Source of the DNA: JAHEEL01 sp964581295
GTDB taxonomy: Bacteria > Actinomycetota > Acidimicrobiia > Spongiisociales > UBA5794
Direction of reading: 5' to 3'
NCBI GenBank assembly: GCA_964581295.1
Contig: CAZONX010000003.1
Span: 1-64,000 of the forward strand
Length of the DNA: 64,000 nt
Shown here piece by piece: positions 8,757 to 17,132 of this stretch (the first letter of the stretch is position 1; each line of letters begins with the position of its first letter). The notes under the pieces are model-generated. The model worked only from the letters and a program-made list of their open reading frames with translations, searched no databases and was not told the DNA's origin. The translations under genes and the position numbers were made by a program.

Positions 8757-9644
8757 CTAGATGACCTTGTCTGCCTCGTCCATGATTGCCTGCGGGTTCG
8801 CTGCACGAATCATGTAGAACGAGCGCGGTCCGCAGAAGCTCTCGGTGAAGTCGGCGCGTGACTGACGCAGCGCTTCGGTATCGGTCAGTGGCATCGTGTG
8901 CCCAGGAGCGAGCAACTCGTTCGTGAGGAAGTAGTTCTGGAGCGAATGGAAGTTCTGGAACTGCGCCTCGAACTGACCGAGTTCGGTCGTCGTCGGGTCG
9001 AAGTTGCCGTCGATGGCGGGAACGATCACGACGTCGACGTTGCTCGGCTCGTCGTAGTCCTCCCACGTCGGCATCTCGTCACCGAAGAAGATCTGCGCGC
9101 CGCGCTCGGGAGCAGCCTTGTCGGCCCGCTCGGTTCCCTTGGCACGGCTCTTGATGAAGACCGTCTTGGATCCCATGATCACGGTGCCCGAATCGTCGAT
9201 GACCGTGGTCTCGGTCGAGACGAGCTTGCCACCGCGCCGGCACGCCTCGATCTGGCACATGCTCTTGCCATGGTTGGATTCGCCACCGAGGAACAAGACG
9301 GTCTTGCCCTTGTAGCGCACGGCCGATGAATGGAACGGATGCAGGCCCTTGGCCTCCATGCGCAACGCCAGCACGGTCACGATCGCCTTCTGGATCGGAC
9401 CCTCGGCCCAGTCGCCGTTGAAGCGCATCGTGGTGCCGTCCCAGGCCACCGACTTCTCTGCCACGTCGCGGTCCCAGACCAGGTCGGGCTCGCTCAGCGT
9501 GACGTCCGACTCCAGCTGCACGGATGCGAGGCGGTAATTCATGAAGTCCATGTTCTGGAGCACGTGCTCGGGAACCTCGACGCCGATGACGTCGATCCGG
9601 ATCCTTGCGCCGGCTGCCGACATTTCTTCGGTAAGCGTGGCCAT
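8757..9644 (-). CDS. HprK-like P-loop protein of unknown function
   Basis: A 295-residue protein starting at 9644 behind a clear AAGGAG ribosome site. It has a single Walker A motif, GGESNHGKS, at about residues 120-128. The preceding HPFHSSAV segment and the following basic and acidic stretches resemble HPr-kinase-related proteins, where a conserved histidine/serine patch precedes the P-loop. The N-terminal 100 residues are not recognisable. No HPr, PTS or PqqD-like partner is in the window. It sits between the GntR regulator and the first molybdenum hydroxylase. It may be a protein or small-molecule kinase, or an ATPase for enzyme maturation; neither can be settled from sequence. Confidence 0.6.
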   Translation of the reverse strand: MATLTEEMSAAGARIRIDVIGVEVPEHVLQNMDFMNYRLASVQLESDVTLSEPDLVWDRDVAEKSVAWDGTTMRFNGDWAEGPIQKAIVTVLALRMEAKGLHPFHSSAVRYKGKTVLFLGGESNHGKSMCQIEACRRGGKLVSTETTVIDDSGTVIMGSKTVFIKSRAKGTERADKAAPERGAQIFFGDEMPTWEDYDEPSNVDVVIVPAIDGNFDPTTTELGQFEAQFQNFHSLQNYFLTNELLAPGHTMPLTDTEALRQSRADFTESFCGPRSFYMIRAANPQAIMDEADKVI

Positions 9645-9774
9645 GGTTGTTTCTCCTTCGTCTGTTGGTCGTTCTTGATTCTGTCGGCGCGTCGAGCCGC
9701 GCCCGACGCGTTGGCGTTCGTTCACGGGGCTCCGGCGCCTGCCGCCGCTGCGGCCCTCGTGATCTCTGTTGTTG

Positions 9775-10503
9775 CTAGCCCTCGGCAGCCTCCTCGGAGA
9801 CCGCCTCCGAAACCGCTTCGGCAAGGCCTTCGCGCACCTCATCGAGCCCTTCGATTAGGAGGGCCGCCTCGGCCGCATGCGTACGGCTCCGTTCGGCGGC
9901 AAGCTCGGGGTCCTGGTCGCGAATCGCGGCGAGGAGTGGTTCGTGTCGGAGCGAAAGCCAGTGCAGGTCCACACCGGGGGTCGACGCTGTGACGTAGGTT
10001 CGCGAGAACGGCTCGAGCATCGACCACTGGCGTGCCAGAGTCTCGTTGTGCGCGGCGGCAACGATCCGCGCGTGGAACTTCGTGTTGTGGATGGCCTGGT
10101 CGTGCGCGTCGCCGCGAGCAGCGGCCTCTTTCATCGCCACATAGAGGGCTTCAAGATCGGCGATGCACTGTTCGGTTCGCCGCTCAGCCGCCAGCCTTCC
10201 GGCCAGCGCCTCGAGCTCGGCGCGCACCTCGATCGCTTCTGTGAGCTCTTGCCTCGTCGGCTTGCGCACTCGCGCACCCTTGTGGGGCTTCATCTCGACG
10301 AAGCCAAGGATTGCGAGGTCCCGCAGTGCTTCGCGCACCGGTGCCTGGCTGACACCGAGGTCGCGAGCCACCCGGGTCTCGACGATGCGAGACCCGGGCT
10401 CCAGCTCTCCTTCGAGAATCCACGTGAGAATGCGGTCCTTCACCCGCTCGGAGAGAACTTCTCTCTCCATGGGTTCCGGTTGCGTCTCTTGTCGATTCGT
10501 CAT
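9775..10503 (-). CDS. GntR-family transcriptional regulator with FCD effector domain
   Basis: A 242-residue FadR-type regulator. An N-terminal winged helix (about residues 15-80) contains SQAPVREALRDL, the recognition helix pattern of GntR proteins. An all-helical FCD ligand domain follows, with ELEALAGRLAAER and histidines (including HNTKFH) likely to bind a metal and a carboxylate effector. It lies 36 bases downstream of the PEP-utilising-enzyme-like gene, with a strong hairpin between them. It is the only DNA-binding regulator inside the catabolic cluster and so the best candidate to bind the four ATAATCGATTAT-type sites. If cotranscribed from the promoter near 12640 it would be autoregulated. 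Confidence 0.9.
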   Translation of the reverse strand: MTNRQETQPEPMEREVLSERVKDRILTWILEGELEPGSRIVETRVARDLGVSQAPVREALRDLAILGFVEMKPHKGARVRKPTRQELTEAIEVRAELEALAGRLAAERRTEQCIADLEALYVAMKEAAARGDAHDQAIHNTKFHARIVAAAHNETLARQWSMLEPFSRTYVTASTPGVDLHWLSLRHEPLLAAIRDQDPELAAERSRTHAAEAALLIEGLDEVREGLAEAVSEAVSEEAAEG

Positions 10504-10511
10504 ATCAGTGT

Positions 10512-10530
10512 TGGGCCCTCGGAGGGCCCA
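10512..10530. terminator. GC-rich hairpin between the PEP-utilising-like gene and gntR
   Basis: Arms tgggccct (10512-10519) and agggccca (10523-10530) pair perfectly around a CGG loop. It lies 9 bases before the gntR start and 9 bases after the upstream stop on the minus strand. It may be a weak terminator, a processing site that lowers regulator expression, or a block on gntR initiation, because no clear ribosome site is seen for that start. Confidence 0.6.
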
Positions 10531-10539
10531 CTCCTATCC

Positions 10540-12291
10540 CTAGAGGATCTCGACTACGCCGTTGGTCCCGTCGACCCGCAGGCGGTCGCCAGTCTTGATC
10601 TCACGAGTGGCAACGCCGGTGCCGGTGACGCCGGGAATGCCGAACTCGCGAGCCATGACTGCGGGGTGCGCAACCATGCCGCCGGCATCGCAGACGATGC
10701 CGCCGATGATGGCGAACAACGGTGTCCACGCCGGGTTCGTCATCTGGCAGACCAGAATGTCGCCGCCCTTGACCTCGTCGAACTCGGCAGGCGAAGAAAC
10801 GACCTTCGCCGTGGCTTCGATGACGCCAGGCGACACGCCGATACCTTCGATCCTGCCCTTGGTCTCCGTGTCGAAGTGCAGCTTCTCAGGGAAGCCCCAC
10901 AGATTGAGATACGGGAACGCGAGCTGGTCTTCGGTCGCCGTGCCGATGAAGTCCGGCGGGCGGATCTTCTCTTGCTCGGCCCGGGTCGCACGCCGCTCGG
11001 CGACAATGCTCTTGGCGTCGTAGCCCTCGGGATCACCCATCAAGTAGCGCAGTTCGTTGTAGCGCAAGTAGATCGTGTCGTCCGGCTCGTCCAACGCGCC
11101 CATCTCGACCAGCTTCCGGCCGATGCAGATCAGCACCACCCGAGCGTGCTGGTGCGTGCCCTGGTCGATATAGAAGTGGTGGTCGGGCGTGAGCGGGGCC
11201 ATCTTCAGGTTGATCTCATTGGCTGCCTTCAGCGCCTCGAGGGCGTCGCCCTCTTCGATGCCTTCGAGCAACTCAACGGCTGCAGCCTGAATGTCCGTCT
11301 CGAGGTGGGCGACGACCGGCCGGTGGTCATAGTCCGAGTCCAGGTATCCCTTGATCACGTCAAGGACCGGTTCCGGTGTCTCGAATCGCGACGGGTAGAT
11401 GAACTCGTGGCTCCACACGGCGTGCCAGCCGAACTCACGCTGGTAGGCCTTCAGGCCCTCGGCGATGAACCGGCGGCCGCGCTCGGTGCCCTCGAGAGCC
11501 GCCAAGATGTCGGCGCCGTTCTCGTTGACGAAGGCCGCCATGAGGACGTCGTCTTCCTTGATCTCGTCCTTCAGCGCCACCAGCAACTCGATCGCGTCCC
11601 AGTTGCGGTCGGCGTAGGAGTTCTGCAATCGGCCGAGGATTTCCTCGTGCTTCTGGGTGATCTCGCCGCCGAGCGCCTCTTCGAGCGTTGCTCGCAGCGC
11701 CAGGGTCGACGACAGCTGGGCGAAGTTGAGCATCCAGTGGATCTTCCAGTGACGATCGAGCATGTCGATCGCGTCCTCGAGGATCACGGCCCACTCCATG
11801 AGCGAGATGTTCTCGTAGTCGTCAATCTTCTCTTCGAGATAGGCGAGGTTTCCCGCCATTTCGGGCACGAGGCGATCCCTCCACCAATCGGGGAAGTTCG
11901 CTCCGTAGACCGGGAGCACGGCGCCGAGATAGGCGCCGATCTTCTCGGCGTAGTCCGGGTCGGCGTCCGTGGGCACCCGGGAGTCGTAGTGGAACCCGAG
12001 TTGTTCGCTGGGCACGGCCATATCCGGGTCCGGCGGGATCGCGGCCGTGAAGAGGTATCCGTTGACGACCTTGCCGACCCAGTCGGTCGCGAACGGCGTG
12101 CCGAAGCGACGGAACATGTGGTCGCACGTGAGCACCCAGTTGCCGATATCGTTGTACATCGGCGAGACGGGGCGCGGGCAGTGCAGGTCGTCGTAGACCC
12201 AGAACAGCTTCTTTTCCTTCTCCGATTCCCACTCGACCGGGAAGCTCTCGTCTCCGAAGAACTCCGCCACAACCTTGCTGGTATCTACCAT
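10540..12291 (-). CDS. PEP-utilising-enzyme-like protein with phosphohistidine swivel domain but no ATP-grasp domain
   Basis: A 583-residue protein. The start at 12291 follows AAGGAG at good spacing. The last 100 residues are a PEP-utilising mobile domain: SPGVIEATAKVV, GDILVCQMTNPAWTPL, and the phosphorylatable histidine in GGMVAHPAVMAREFGIPG at about residue 542. The N-terminal 460 residues have no ATP-grasp motifs and no PEP-binding barrel. This acceptor-domain-plus-swivel layout recalls the large subunit of Thauera phenylphosphate synthase and the acceptor half of rifampicin phosphotransferase, which need an ATP-grasp partner or domain. It heads the transcript that contains gntR. I infer phosphorylation of an organic substrate. 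Confidence 0.75.
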   Translation of the reverse strand: MVDTSKVVAEFFGDESFPVEWESEKEKKLFWVYDDLHCPRPVSPMYNDIGNWVLTCDHMFRRFGTPFATDWVGKVVNGYLFTAAIPPDPDMAVPSEQLGFHYDSRVPTDADPDYAEKIGAYLGAVLPVYGANFPDWWRDRLVPEMAGNLAYLEEKIDDYENISLMEWAVILEDAIDMLDRHWKIHWMLNFAQLSSTLALRATLEEALGGEITQKHEEILGRLQNSYADRNWDAIELLVALKDEIKEDDVLMAAFVNENGADILAALEGTERGRRFIAEGLKAYQREFGWHAVWSHEFIYPSRFETPEPVLDVIKGYLDSDYDHRPVVAHLETDIQAAAVELLEGIEEGDALEALKAANEINLKMAPLTPDHHFYIDQGTHQHARVVLICIGRKLVEMGALDEPDDTIYLRYNELRYLMGDPEGYDAKSIVAERRATRAEQEKIRPPDFIGTATEDQLAFPYLNLWGFPEKLHFDTETKGRIEGIGVSPGVIEATAKVVSSPAEFDEVKGGDILVCQMTNPAWTPLFAIIGGIVCDAGGMVAHPAVMAREFGIPGVTGTGVATREIKTGDRLRVDGTNGVVEIL

Positions 12292-12703
12292 TCGGCAAAT
12301 CTCCTTCCTCAACGCCACAGCGCCGGGACCGTCCCTTGCGTGGAACGACCTGATTCCGGCACCCTTTCTCGTCCGTCAGTCCTTCGTCGTGTCGTCCTAC
12401 TCCTCTCCCGAGGCCGGTCGAACCGGCCCGGTGCGAACCACACAATGTGTGCATCGCACACGAGCCTTCAGTGCTTGCGGCGCAACGAAGATGGAGCAAG
12501 CTGCGGTCATGCTCTCAACCCCGGGACCGCGGGAAGATCGTTCGTGTCAAGGGGTGAATACGGTGTGGACACCGGCGCAATCGTACGAGATATCAGCATT
12601 TCGTTGACATCCAATGGCATCGGCACGGCGTATCCTCGATAATCGATTACCCGCAGTTTACGAGTGCCGTCCCGTGTCCGTCAACTTTGCGAACGGTGTC
12701 GGA
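12292..12703. other. Intergenic region upstream of the 10540 gene
   Basis: No gene is seen in these 412 bases between the second hydroxylase large subunit and the PEP-utilising-like gene, both on the minus strand. It carries operator site 2 near its upstream end and an inverted repeat CACACA-a-TGTGTG at 12439-12451. A short hairpin, gtgtgc/gcacac, overlaps the end of that repeat (12447-12461). The ribosome site of the downstream gene lies at the low-coordinate end. Confidence 0.6.
12637..12650. promoter_or_regulatory. Regulon operator site 2
   Basis: The core ATAATCGATTA at 12639-12649 matches the palindrome at 16955 and 22103. Its left flank, atcctcg, is the same as at site 4. It lies about 350 bases upstream of the PEP-utilising-like gene and 55 bases after the end of the second hydroxylase large subunit. 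It probably controls the transcript running from 12291 towards 3200, including gntR itself. Confidence 0.7.
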
Positions 12704-15010
12704 TCAGGTCGAGGGTTTCTCACCCGGCGGTAGGTCGGCCAATGCAGCAAGAACCTTCTCCGGGGTGACCGGCAGATCCCGAATACGAACGCCGATCGCG
12801 TCATAGAGCGCATTGGCGATCGCAGGCGGCGTCGCCGCGGCAGCCGGCTCTCCGACACCCTTGGCACCGAACGGGGCCTCCTCATGCACCGACTCGACGA
12901 TGATCGGCACGATTTCCGGGAGATCCTGGATCGTCGCCACCTTGTAGTCGGCGAGGTTGCCGTTCTCGATGCGTCCGTCGCGAATAGAGAAGTGCTCGAG
13001 GATCCCATTTGAGAGGCCCATCACCACACCGCCCTCGATCTGCTGCTCGACCGTCATCGGATTGATGGCCTTGCCGACGTCGGCAGCCGCGGCCACCTTG
13101 ACCACGCTGATCACGCCGGTCTCGATGTCGACCTCGATCTCTGCGGCCTGGGTGCACAGCATCCAGAAGATGCTGCTCATCCACTCCTCACCGGGGTCGG
13201 CCTTGAGCAACGGCGACCGAGCTGACGAGAACCGCGATCCGGCCGTCATCGAGTAGCCCTCCCCCGCGAACTTCGCGAGCAGATCCCCAAGGGTGATCTT
13301 GACTTCATCGTCCAGGTCGTAGATGGAGCCGTTGCGAAGATCCAGGTCCTCCGCATCGACCTCGAGTACCTCGGCGGCCAGGCCCAGGATCTCCTCGCGG
13401 ATCTCCGCGCCGGCAGCGACGATGGCGTTGCCCATGTGATAGGTGGTCCGACTCGAAGCGACCGGGCCGTTGTATGGCGTGAGCGCGGTGTCGGTGGCTG
13501 GCACCGACACGTGCTCGAGCGGGACACCAATCGCGTCCGCGGCCATCTGGGCGAGGACGGTGTCCTGCCCTGCGCCGATCTCCGGCGCCGCGCAGATCAC
13601 CAGCACACGACCGTCTTGTTCCATGTTGATCACGACGTTCGAACTCGACGGCGTCATCGTCGGCTTGATCATCGTGGCGATGCCCTTGCCGCGGCGCAGG
13701 TGCGGCGCCGGTTCGCGCTCGACCGATCCCCAGCCGATTTCGGCAGCCGTTCGTTCGATGGTCTCGGTGAGGCCGACGCTGTGCATGATCTGGCCGTTGA
13801 GGTAGGAATCGCCTTCCACGTATCCGTTCTTCAGTCGGATTTCGACCGGATCGAGATTCAGCTGCGCGGCGATCTCGTCCATCTGCGTCTCACACGCCCA
13901 CGTCACTTGGGTCGTGCCGTAACCGCGGTAGGAACCGGTGATCGCCTTGTTGGTGTAGACCTGCCGCGACAGGATTTCGATATTGGGGATGCGATACGGC
14001 CCGACGATCGTCTGCGAGCCGCGGATGGCGACGCCGACGGTGTAGGCCGTGTAAGCCCCGCTGTCCCAGAGCACTTCGGCGCTCCTGGCGATCATCAGGC
14101 CGTCGCTGTTCACCCCGGTCTTCAGCTTCATGATCGCCGGCACGCGAAGCTGCGAGGCGATGAGGCACTCCTCGCGGGTGAACTCGACGCGGACCGGACG
14201 ACCGCCGGAATTGCGCGCCAGGACGACCGCGATGGCCTCGGCGATTGGGACACCCTTGCCACCGAACGACCCACCGACCTGCGCAACGATCAGCCGGACC
14301 TGGGTGCTGGAGACGCCCAACCCTTCTGCGAGCTCGTTGCGGAGCAGGAATGGGCGATCGGTCGATACCCACAGGGTGTAGCCACCCGAACCCGCGTCGT
14401 ACTCGGCGATCGCGGTGTGGACCTCGAGTGCGACATGGCTGATCGCGTGCGCCGAGTACTCCCCTTCGACCACCAGATCGGCGGCGGCGAAACCTTCCTC
14501 GACATCGCCGCGCGAATACCGATAGAGCGTGTTGATATTGGTGTGGGGCACGATCTCATGCCCACCACGCTTGTAGGTGTGGAGATCAGGATGCACGAGT
14601 GGCGCGTCGGGATCGAGGGCGGCGCGCATGTCGACGATCGCCGGCAACTCCTCGTAGTCCACCGCAATGAGGTCGAGCGCCTCCTGTGCCTGCGCCTCGG
14701 TGGTCGCCGCGACCGCAACGACCGGTTCGCCGACATAGCGGACGCGGTCGATCGCGAGAAACGGTTGATCCTTGATCGCAGATCCGAACAACAGCGGGAA
14801 GTCGTTTCCCGTGACGACTGCCTCCACTCCCGGAGCCGACCGGGCGCGCGCTACGTCGATCGACACGATCCTGGCGTGTGGGTGTGGGCTTCGTAGAACC
14901 GCGCCGTGCAACATGCCAGGCATGGACAGGTCGACGGCGTAGACCGCGCTGCCTGTCACCTTGTCGACTGAGTCAACGCGTGGTGCCCGCGTGCCTACAT
15001 ACGTCGTCAT
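12704..15010 (-). CDS. Xanthine dehydrogenase family molybdopterin-binding subunit (second set)
   Basis: A 768-residue molybdenum hydroxylase large subunit. Motifs are VDSVDKVTGSAVYAVD at the N-terminus, the molybdopterin contact QVGGSFGGKG near residue 250, SYRGYGTTQ in the middle, and GAKGVGEPA near the C-terminus with the catalytic glutamate. It differs clearly from the first set (GVGE here, GVSE there), so the two enzymes probably have different substrates or act at different steps. The start overlaps the 2Fe-2S subunit stop by ATGA (15007-15010). It ends 54 bases before operator site 2. Hydroxylation of a ring carbon is the expected reaction type. Confidence 0.92.
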   Translation of the reverse strand: MTTYVGTRAPRVDSVDKVTGSAVYAVDLSMPGMLHGAVLRSPHPHARIVSIDVARARSAPGVEAVVTGNDFPLLFGSAIKDQPFLAIDRVRYVGEPVVAVAATTEAQAQEALDLIAVDYEELPAIVDMRAALDPDAPLVHPDLHTYKRGGHEIVPHTNINTLYRYSRGDVEEGFAAADLVVEGEYSAHAISHVALEVHTAIAEYDAGSGGYTLWVSTDRPFLLRNELAEGLGVSSTQVRLIVAQVGGSFGGKGVPIAEAIAVVLARNSGGRPVRVEFTREECLIASQLRVPAIMKLKTGVNSDGLMIARSAEVLWDSGAYTAYTVGVAIRGSQTIVGPYRIPNIEILSRQVYTNKAITGSYRGYGTTQVTWACETQMDEIAAQLNLDPVEIRLKNGYVEGDSYLNGQIMHSVGLTETIERTAAEIGWGSVEREPAPHLRRGKGIATMIKPTMTPSSSNVVINMEQDGRVLVICAAPEIGAGQDTVLAQMAADAIGVPLEHVSVPATDTALTPYNGPVASSRTTYHMGNAIVAAGAEIREEILGLAAEVLEVDAEDLDLRNGSIYDLDDEVKITLGDLLAKFAGEGYSMTAGSRFSSARSPLLKADPGEEWMSSIFWMLCTQAAEIEVDIETGVISVVKVAAAADVGKAINPMTVEQQIEGGVVMGLSNGILEHFSIRDGRIENGNLADYKVATIQDLPEIVPIIVESVHEEAPFGAKGVGEPAAAATPPAIANALYDAIGVRIRDLPVTPEKVLAALADLPPGEKPST

Positions 15011-15474
15011 CTGCGGACTCCTTTGATCTCTGCGACCGCTTCGAGGATCTTGGGATAGGCGCCGCATCGGCAGAGGATGCCGCTGAGCGCCTTCTTCACG
15101 TCCTCGATCTCCGGTTCATCGTCCCTTCTGAACATAGCAGTGGCTGTCAAGACCATGGCAGGGGTGCAGAACCCGCATTGGAACGCCCCGGTGTCGATGA
15201 ATGCCTGCTGCACGTCGTTGAGTTCGCCGTCCTCGGCGAGGCCCTCCACGGTCTCGATGCTGGCACCGTCCGCGTCGCCGGCCAACACCAGGCACGAGGT
15301 GACCGGTTCACCGTCCGCGAGCACCACGCAGGTGCCGCACTCGCCGACTCCGCAGCCTTCCTTCGTCCCGGTGAGGAACACCTGCTCGCGTAGGACCTCG
15401 AGAAGAGTGAGGCGCGGATCGGTCGTGAGTTGGCGGGAAACTCCGTTCACCGTGACGTCGATAGTGATCGTCAT
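15007..15474 (-). CDS. (2Fe-2S)-binding subunit of molybdenum hydroxylase (second set)
   Basis: A 155-residue small subunit with ferredoxin-type ligands in GCGVGECGTCVV plus a later cysteine, and second-cluster ligands in CGFCTPAM and CRCGAY. The start at 15474 overlaps the stop of the FAD subunit by ATGA, and its own stop overlaps the large-subunit start in the same way. The M-S-L gene order is the same as in the first set. Confidence 0.93.
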   Translation of the reverse strand: MTITIDVTVNGVSRQLTTDPRLTLLEVLREQVFLTGTKEGCGVGECGTCVVLADGEPVTSCLVLAGDADGASIETVEGLAEDGELNDVQQAFIDTGAFQCGFCTPAMVLTATAMFRRDDEPEIEDVKKALSGILCRCGAYPKILEAVAEIKGVRR

Positions 15475-16361
15475 GCCGCCACCTCCACACCCGCGGATTG
15501 CACGGCGGCACGAAGGGCCCGCAACGTGAGCACCCTCGCAAGCGTCGTGCGATACGACGCGCTGGCGCGCATGTCGCCGATCGGCTTCGCCTCGCCGGCG
15601 GCGGACTGGGCGACAGCGGCGAGTGCCGCCTCCACTGGAATCTCCGAGCGAAGCAGCGCTTCGCTGGCAACCGCGCGAAATGGGGTCGGCCCGAGCGAGG
15701 CAAGGGCGATCATGCATTCGAGGACGCGGCCGTCGACGCCGAGAACCACACTCGCCGATACCCCTGCAAGAGCGATGTCGGTCCCGCTCCCCCGCTTGCC
15801 CAGCTTCACGTGCGCCGAGCCGAAACCCGCAGGCGGATCGGGGAGGAAGATCGACGTGATGATGTCGGACGACGCAAGCGTCGTCGCTCCCGGGCCCGAG
15901 TACAGATCCTCCACCAAATCATCGCGAGCGCCGTCACGCCCCTCGATGGTGGCGACCGCCCGATGGACGATCAGCGCCGGTCCGAGATCGGATGCCGGCG
16001 ACGCGCGACCCACATTGCCGCCGATCGTCGCCAGCGCCCGCACCGGCGGCGACGCAAGGATGGACGCGGCCTGAGCGAGTCCGGGGCAGCTCTCCTGCAC
16101 GAGCGATGACTGCTCGACGAGGGTCACCTTGGTCAGGGCTCCGATACGGATGCCTCCCTCGGCCGCTTCGATTCCGGTGAGGCCTGGCACGCGTTTGAGG
16201 TTCACAACCGTCGACGGACGCATCCGGCCCGTCTTCATGTCGACGATGAGATCGGTCCCGCCGGCGAGCACGCGGGCGTCGTCCGGAGCGTCGGCGAGAA
16301 CGTCGATCGCTTCAGCCAGCGACGTCGGTTCGTGGTAGTCGAATGCGCGAAGTCGCTTCAC
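15471..16361 (-). CDS. FAD-binding subunit of molybdenum hydroxylase (second set)
   Basis: A 296-residue CoxM-like subunit with VLAGGTDLIVDMKTG near residue 34 and the second FAD contact TIGGNVGRASPASDLGPAL near residue 112. The start is GTG at 16361, preceded by an AAGGAT ribosome site. It is the second gene of the transcript that begins with the VOC gene at 16773. Confidence 0.92.
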   Translation of the reverse strand: MKRLRAFDYHEPTSLAEAIDVLADAPDDARVLAGGTDLIVDMKTGRMRPSTVVNLKRVPGLTGIEAAEGGIRIGALTKVTLVEQSSLVQESCPGLAQAASILASPPVRALATIGGNVGRASPASDLGPALIVHRAVATIEGRDGARDDLVEDLYSGPGATTLASSDIITSIFLPDPPAGFGSAHVKLGKRGSGTDIALAGVSASVVLGVDGRVLECMIALASLGPTPFRAVASEALLRSEIPVEAALAAVAQSAAGEAKPIGDMRASASYRTTLARVLTLRALRAAVQSAGVEVAA

Positions 16362-16383
16362 CGATCATCCTTCGTGTTGGTGG

Positions 16384-16773
16384 TCATCCGGTCTGATGCA
16401 GCAGTTCGAGCGTAACGCCGTCTGGTGTCTCGACGAAGGCGATCTCATAGCCGCCGGGTCCCGGGCGTCGCTCGTAGATCTTGAGACCCTGCTCAGCGAA
16501 GCGCTCGAGGTCGGCGTCGAGATCGTCCGTCTCGATCCCGACGTGTTCGAGCCCGAGGTAGGGGATCGGCGGCGGGTCGTTGATGGTGTCGTCTTCGCCG
16601 GGCGCCGGCGTGGTGATGTTGAGACGGACGCCGTCGAACTCGACAGGAACGAAGAGCATCGTCTTGAACTGAATCTCGGGGAGCAACGTGCCCCCGAACA
16701 TGTCGATCCACCATGCCGCGCTGGCGCGGGGATCTCTCGATTTGATGTGGATGTGGTGGAGGACGTGTGCCAT
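16384..16773 (-). CDS. VOC/glyoxalase-family protein
   Basis: A 129-residue vicinal-oxygen-chelate protein. It begins AHVLHHIHIKSRDP, with repeating beta-alpha-beta units and candidate metal ligands at the first histidines, in GLEHVGIETDD, and at the late glutamate in VTLELL. The start at 16773 is set by an AAGGAG ribosome site, which rules out an in-frame extension. Family members are ring-cleaving dioxygenases, glyoxalases, epimerases or binding proteins. As first gene of the second hydroxylase operon it is a plausible pathway enzyme, for example for ring opening or isomerisation, but no specific activity can be assigned. Confidence 0.85.
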   Translation of the reverse strand: MAHVLHHIHIKSRDPRASAAWWIDMFGGTLLPEIQFKTMLFVPVEFDGVRLNITTPAPGEDDTINDPPPIPYLGLEHVGIETDDLDADLERFAEQGLKIYERRPGPGGYEIAFVETPDGVTLELLHQTG

Positions 16774-16929
16774 GGCTCTCCTTGTCTTCGGTCGTTCCCC
16801 GCGTACGATCGCGAGTCGACGACCCCGCTGCGGACGATCGGTTTCGGTCGCCGACGTTAGCCAGCCGGGCGCGCCCGGCCGAAAGGGGTCTGCCGAAGAT
16901 CGGCTCATCACCGTCGCCGACGGCATGAA

Positions 16930-16959
16930 TTGACGGACGGCAATTCTATTTCATATAAT
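16930..16959 (+). promoter_or_regulatory. Promoter of the branched-chain-type ABC importer operon
   Basis: A -35 box TTGACG (16930-16935), an 18-base spacer and a consensus -10 box TATAAT (16954-16959) point towards the importer at 17133. The -10 box overlaps the left half of the operator palindrome, so a bound repressor would block RNA polymerase. Confidence 0.7.
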
Positions 16960-16966
16960 CGATTAT
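16955..16966. promoter_or_regulatory. Regulon operator site 3 (perfect palindrome)
   Basis: ATAATCGATTAT is a perfect 12-bp palindrome. It overlaps the plus-strand -10 box on one side and a minus-strand -10 box on the other, so one bound dimer could control both operons. The same core occurs at sites 1, 2 and 4. Confidence 0.75.
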
Positions 16967-16990
16967 CAATGAAAGATTATTCCGTCGCAA
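16962..16990 (-). promoter_or_regulatory. Promoter of the VOC/second hydroxylase operon
   Basis: On the minus strand a -35-like TTGCGA (16985-16990) is separated by 17 bases from a -10 box GATAAT (16962-16967). The -10 box lies in the right half of the operator palindrome. The gene start is at 16773. Confidence 0.55.
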
Positions 16991-17132
16991 GCATCGCGAC
17001 ACGCCGGGCGGACGATGCTGCACCTTCGTGTTCATGCCGTCGCATACACGGCATCGGTTCCGGCGTGGTATCTAGCGTGATTCAGCCGCTGGAGCCAACG
17101 GCTCCACGTGGACGAGAAGAGGCCAGGGGCTG

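Larger units (their letters stand above)
16774..17132. other. Divergent control region between the hydroxylase and importer operons
   Basis: This 359-base region has no gene. It holds the most perfect copy of the regulon palindrome and two back-to-back promoters that share it. Leaders of roughly 165 bases (importer side) and 180 bases (VOC side) follow from those promoters. The DNA around the palindrome is unusually AT-rich compared with the rest of the window. Confidence 0.65.

Noticed and set aside
9877..12642. A 921-codon open frame on the plus strand opposite gntR and the PEP-utilising-like gene
   Set aside because: It is a shadow of two well-supported minus-strand genes in GC-rich DNA; its translation is rich in Arg, His and Leu with no known domain.
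13436..14896. A 486-codon open frame on the plus strand opposite the second hydroxylase large subunit
   Set aside because: Antisense shadow of a conserved enzyme gene.
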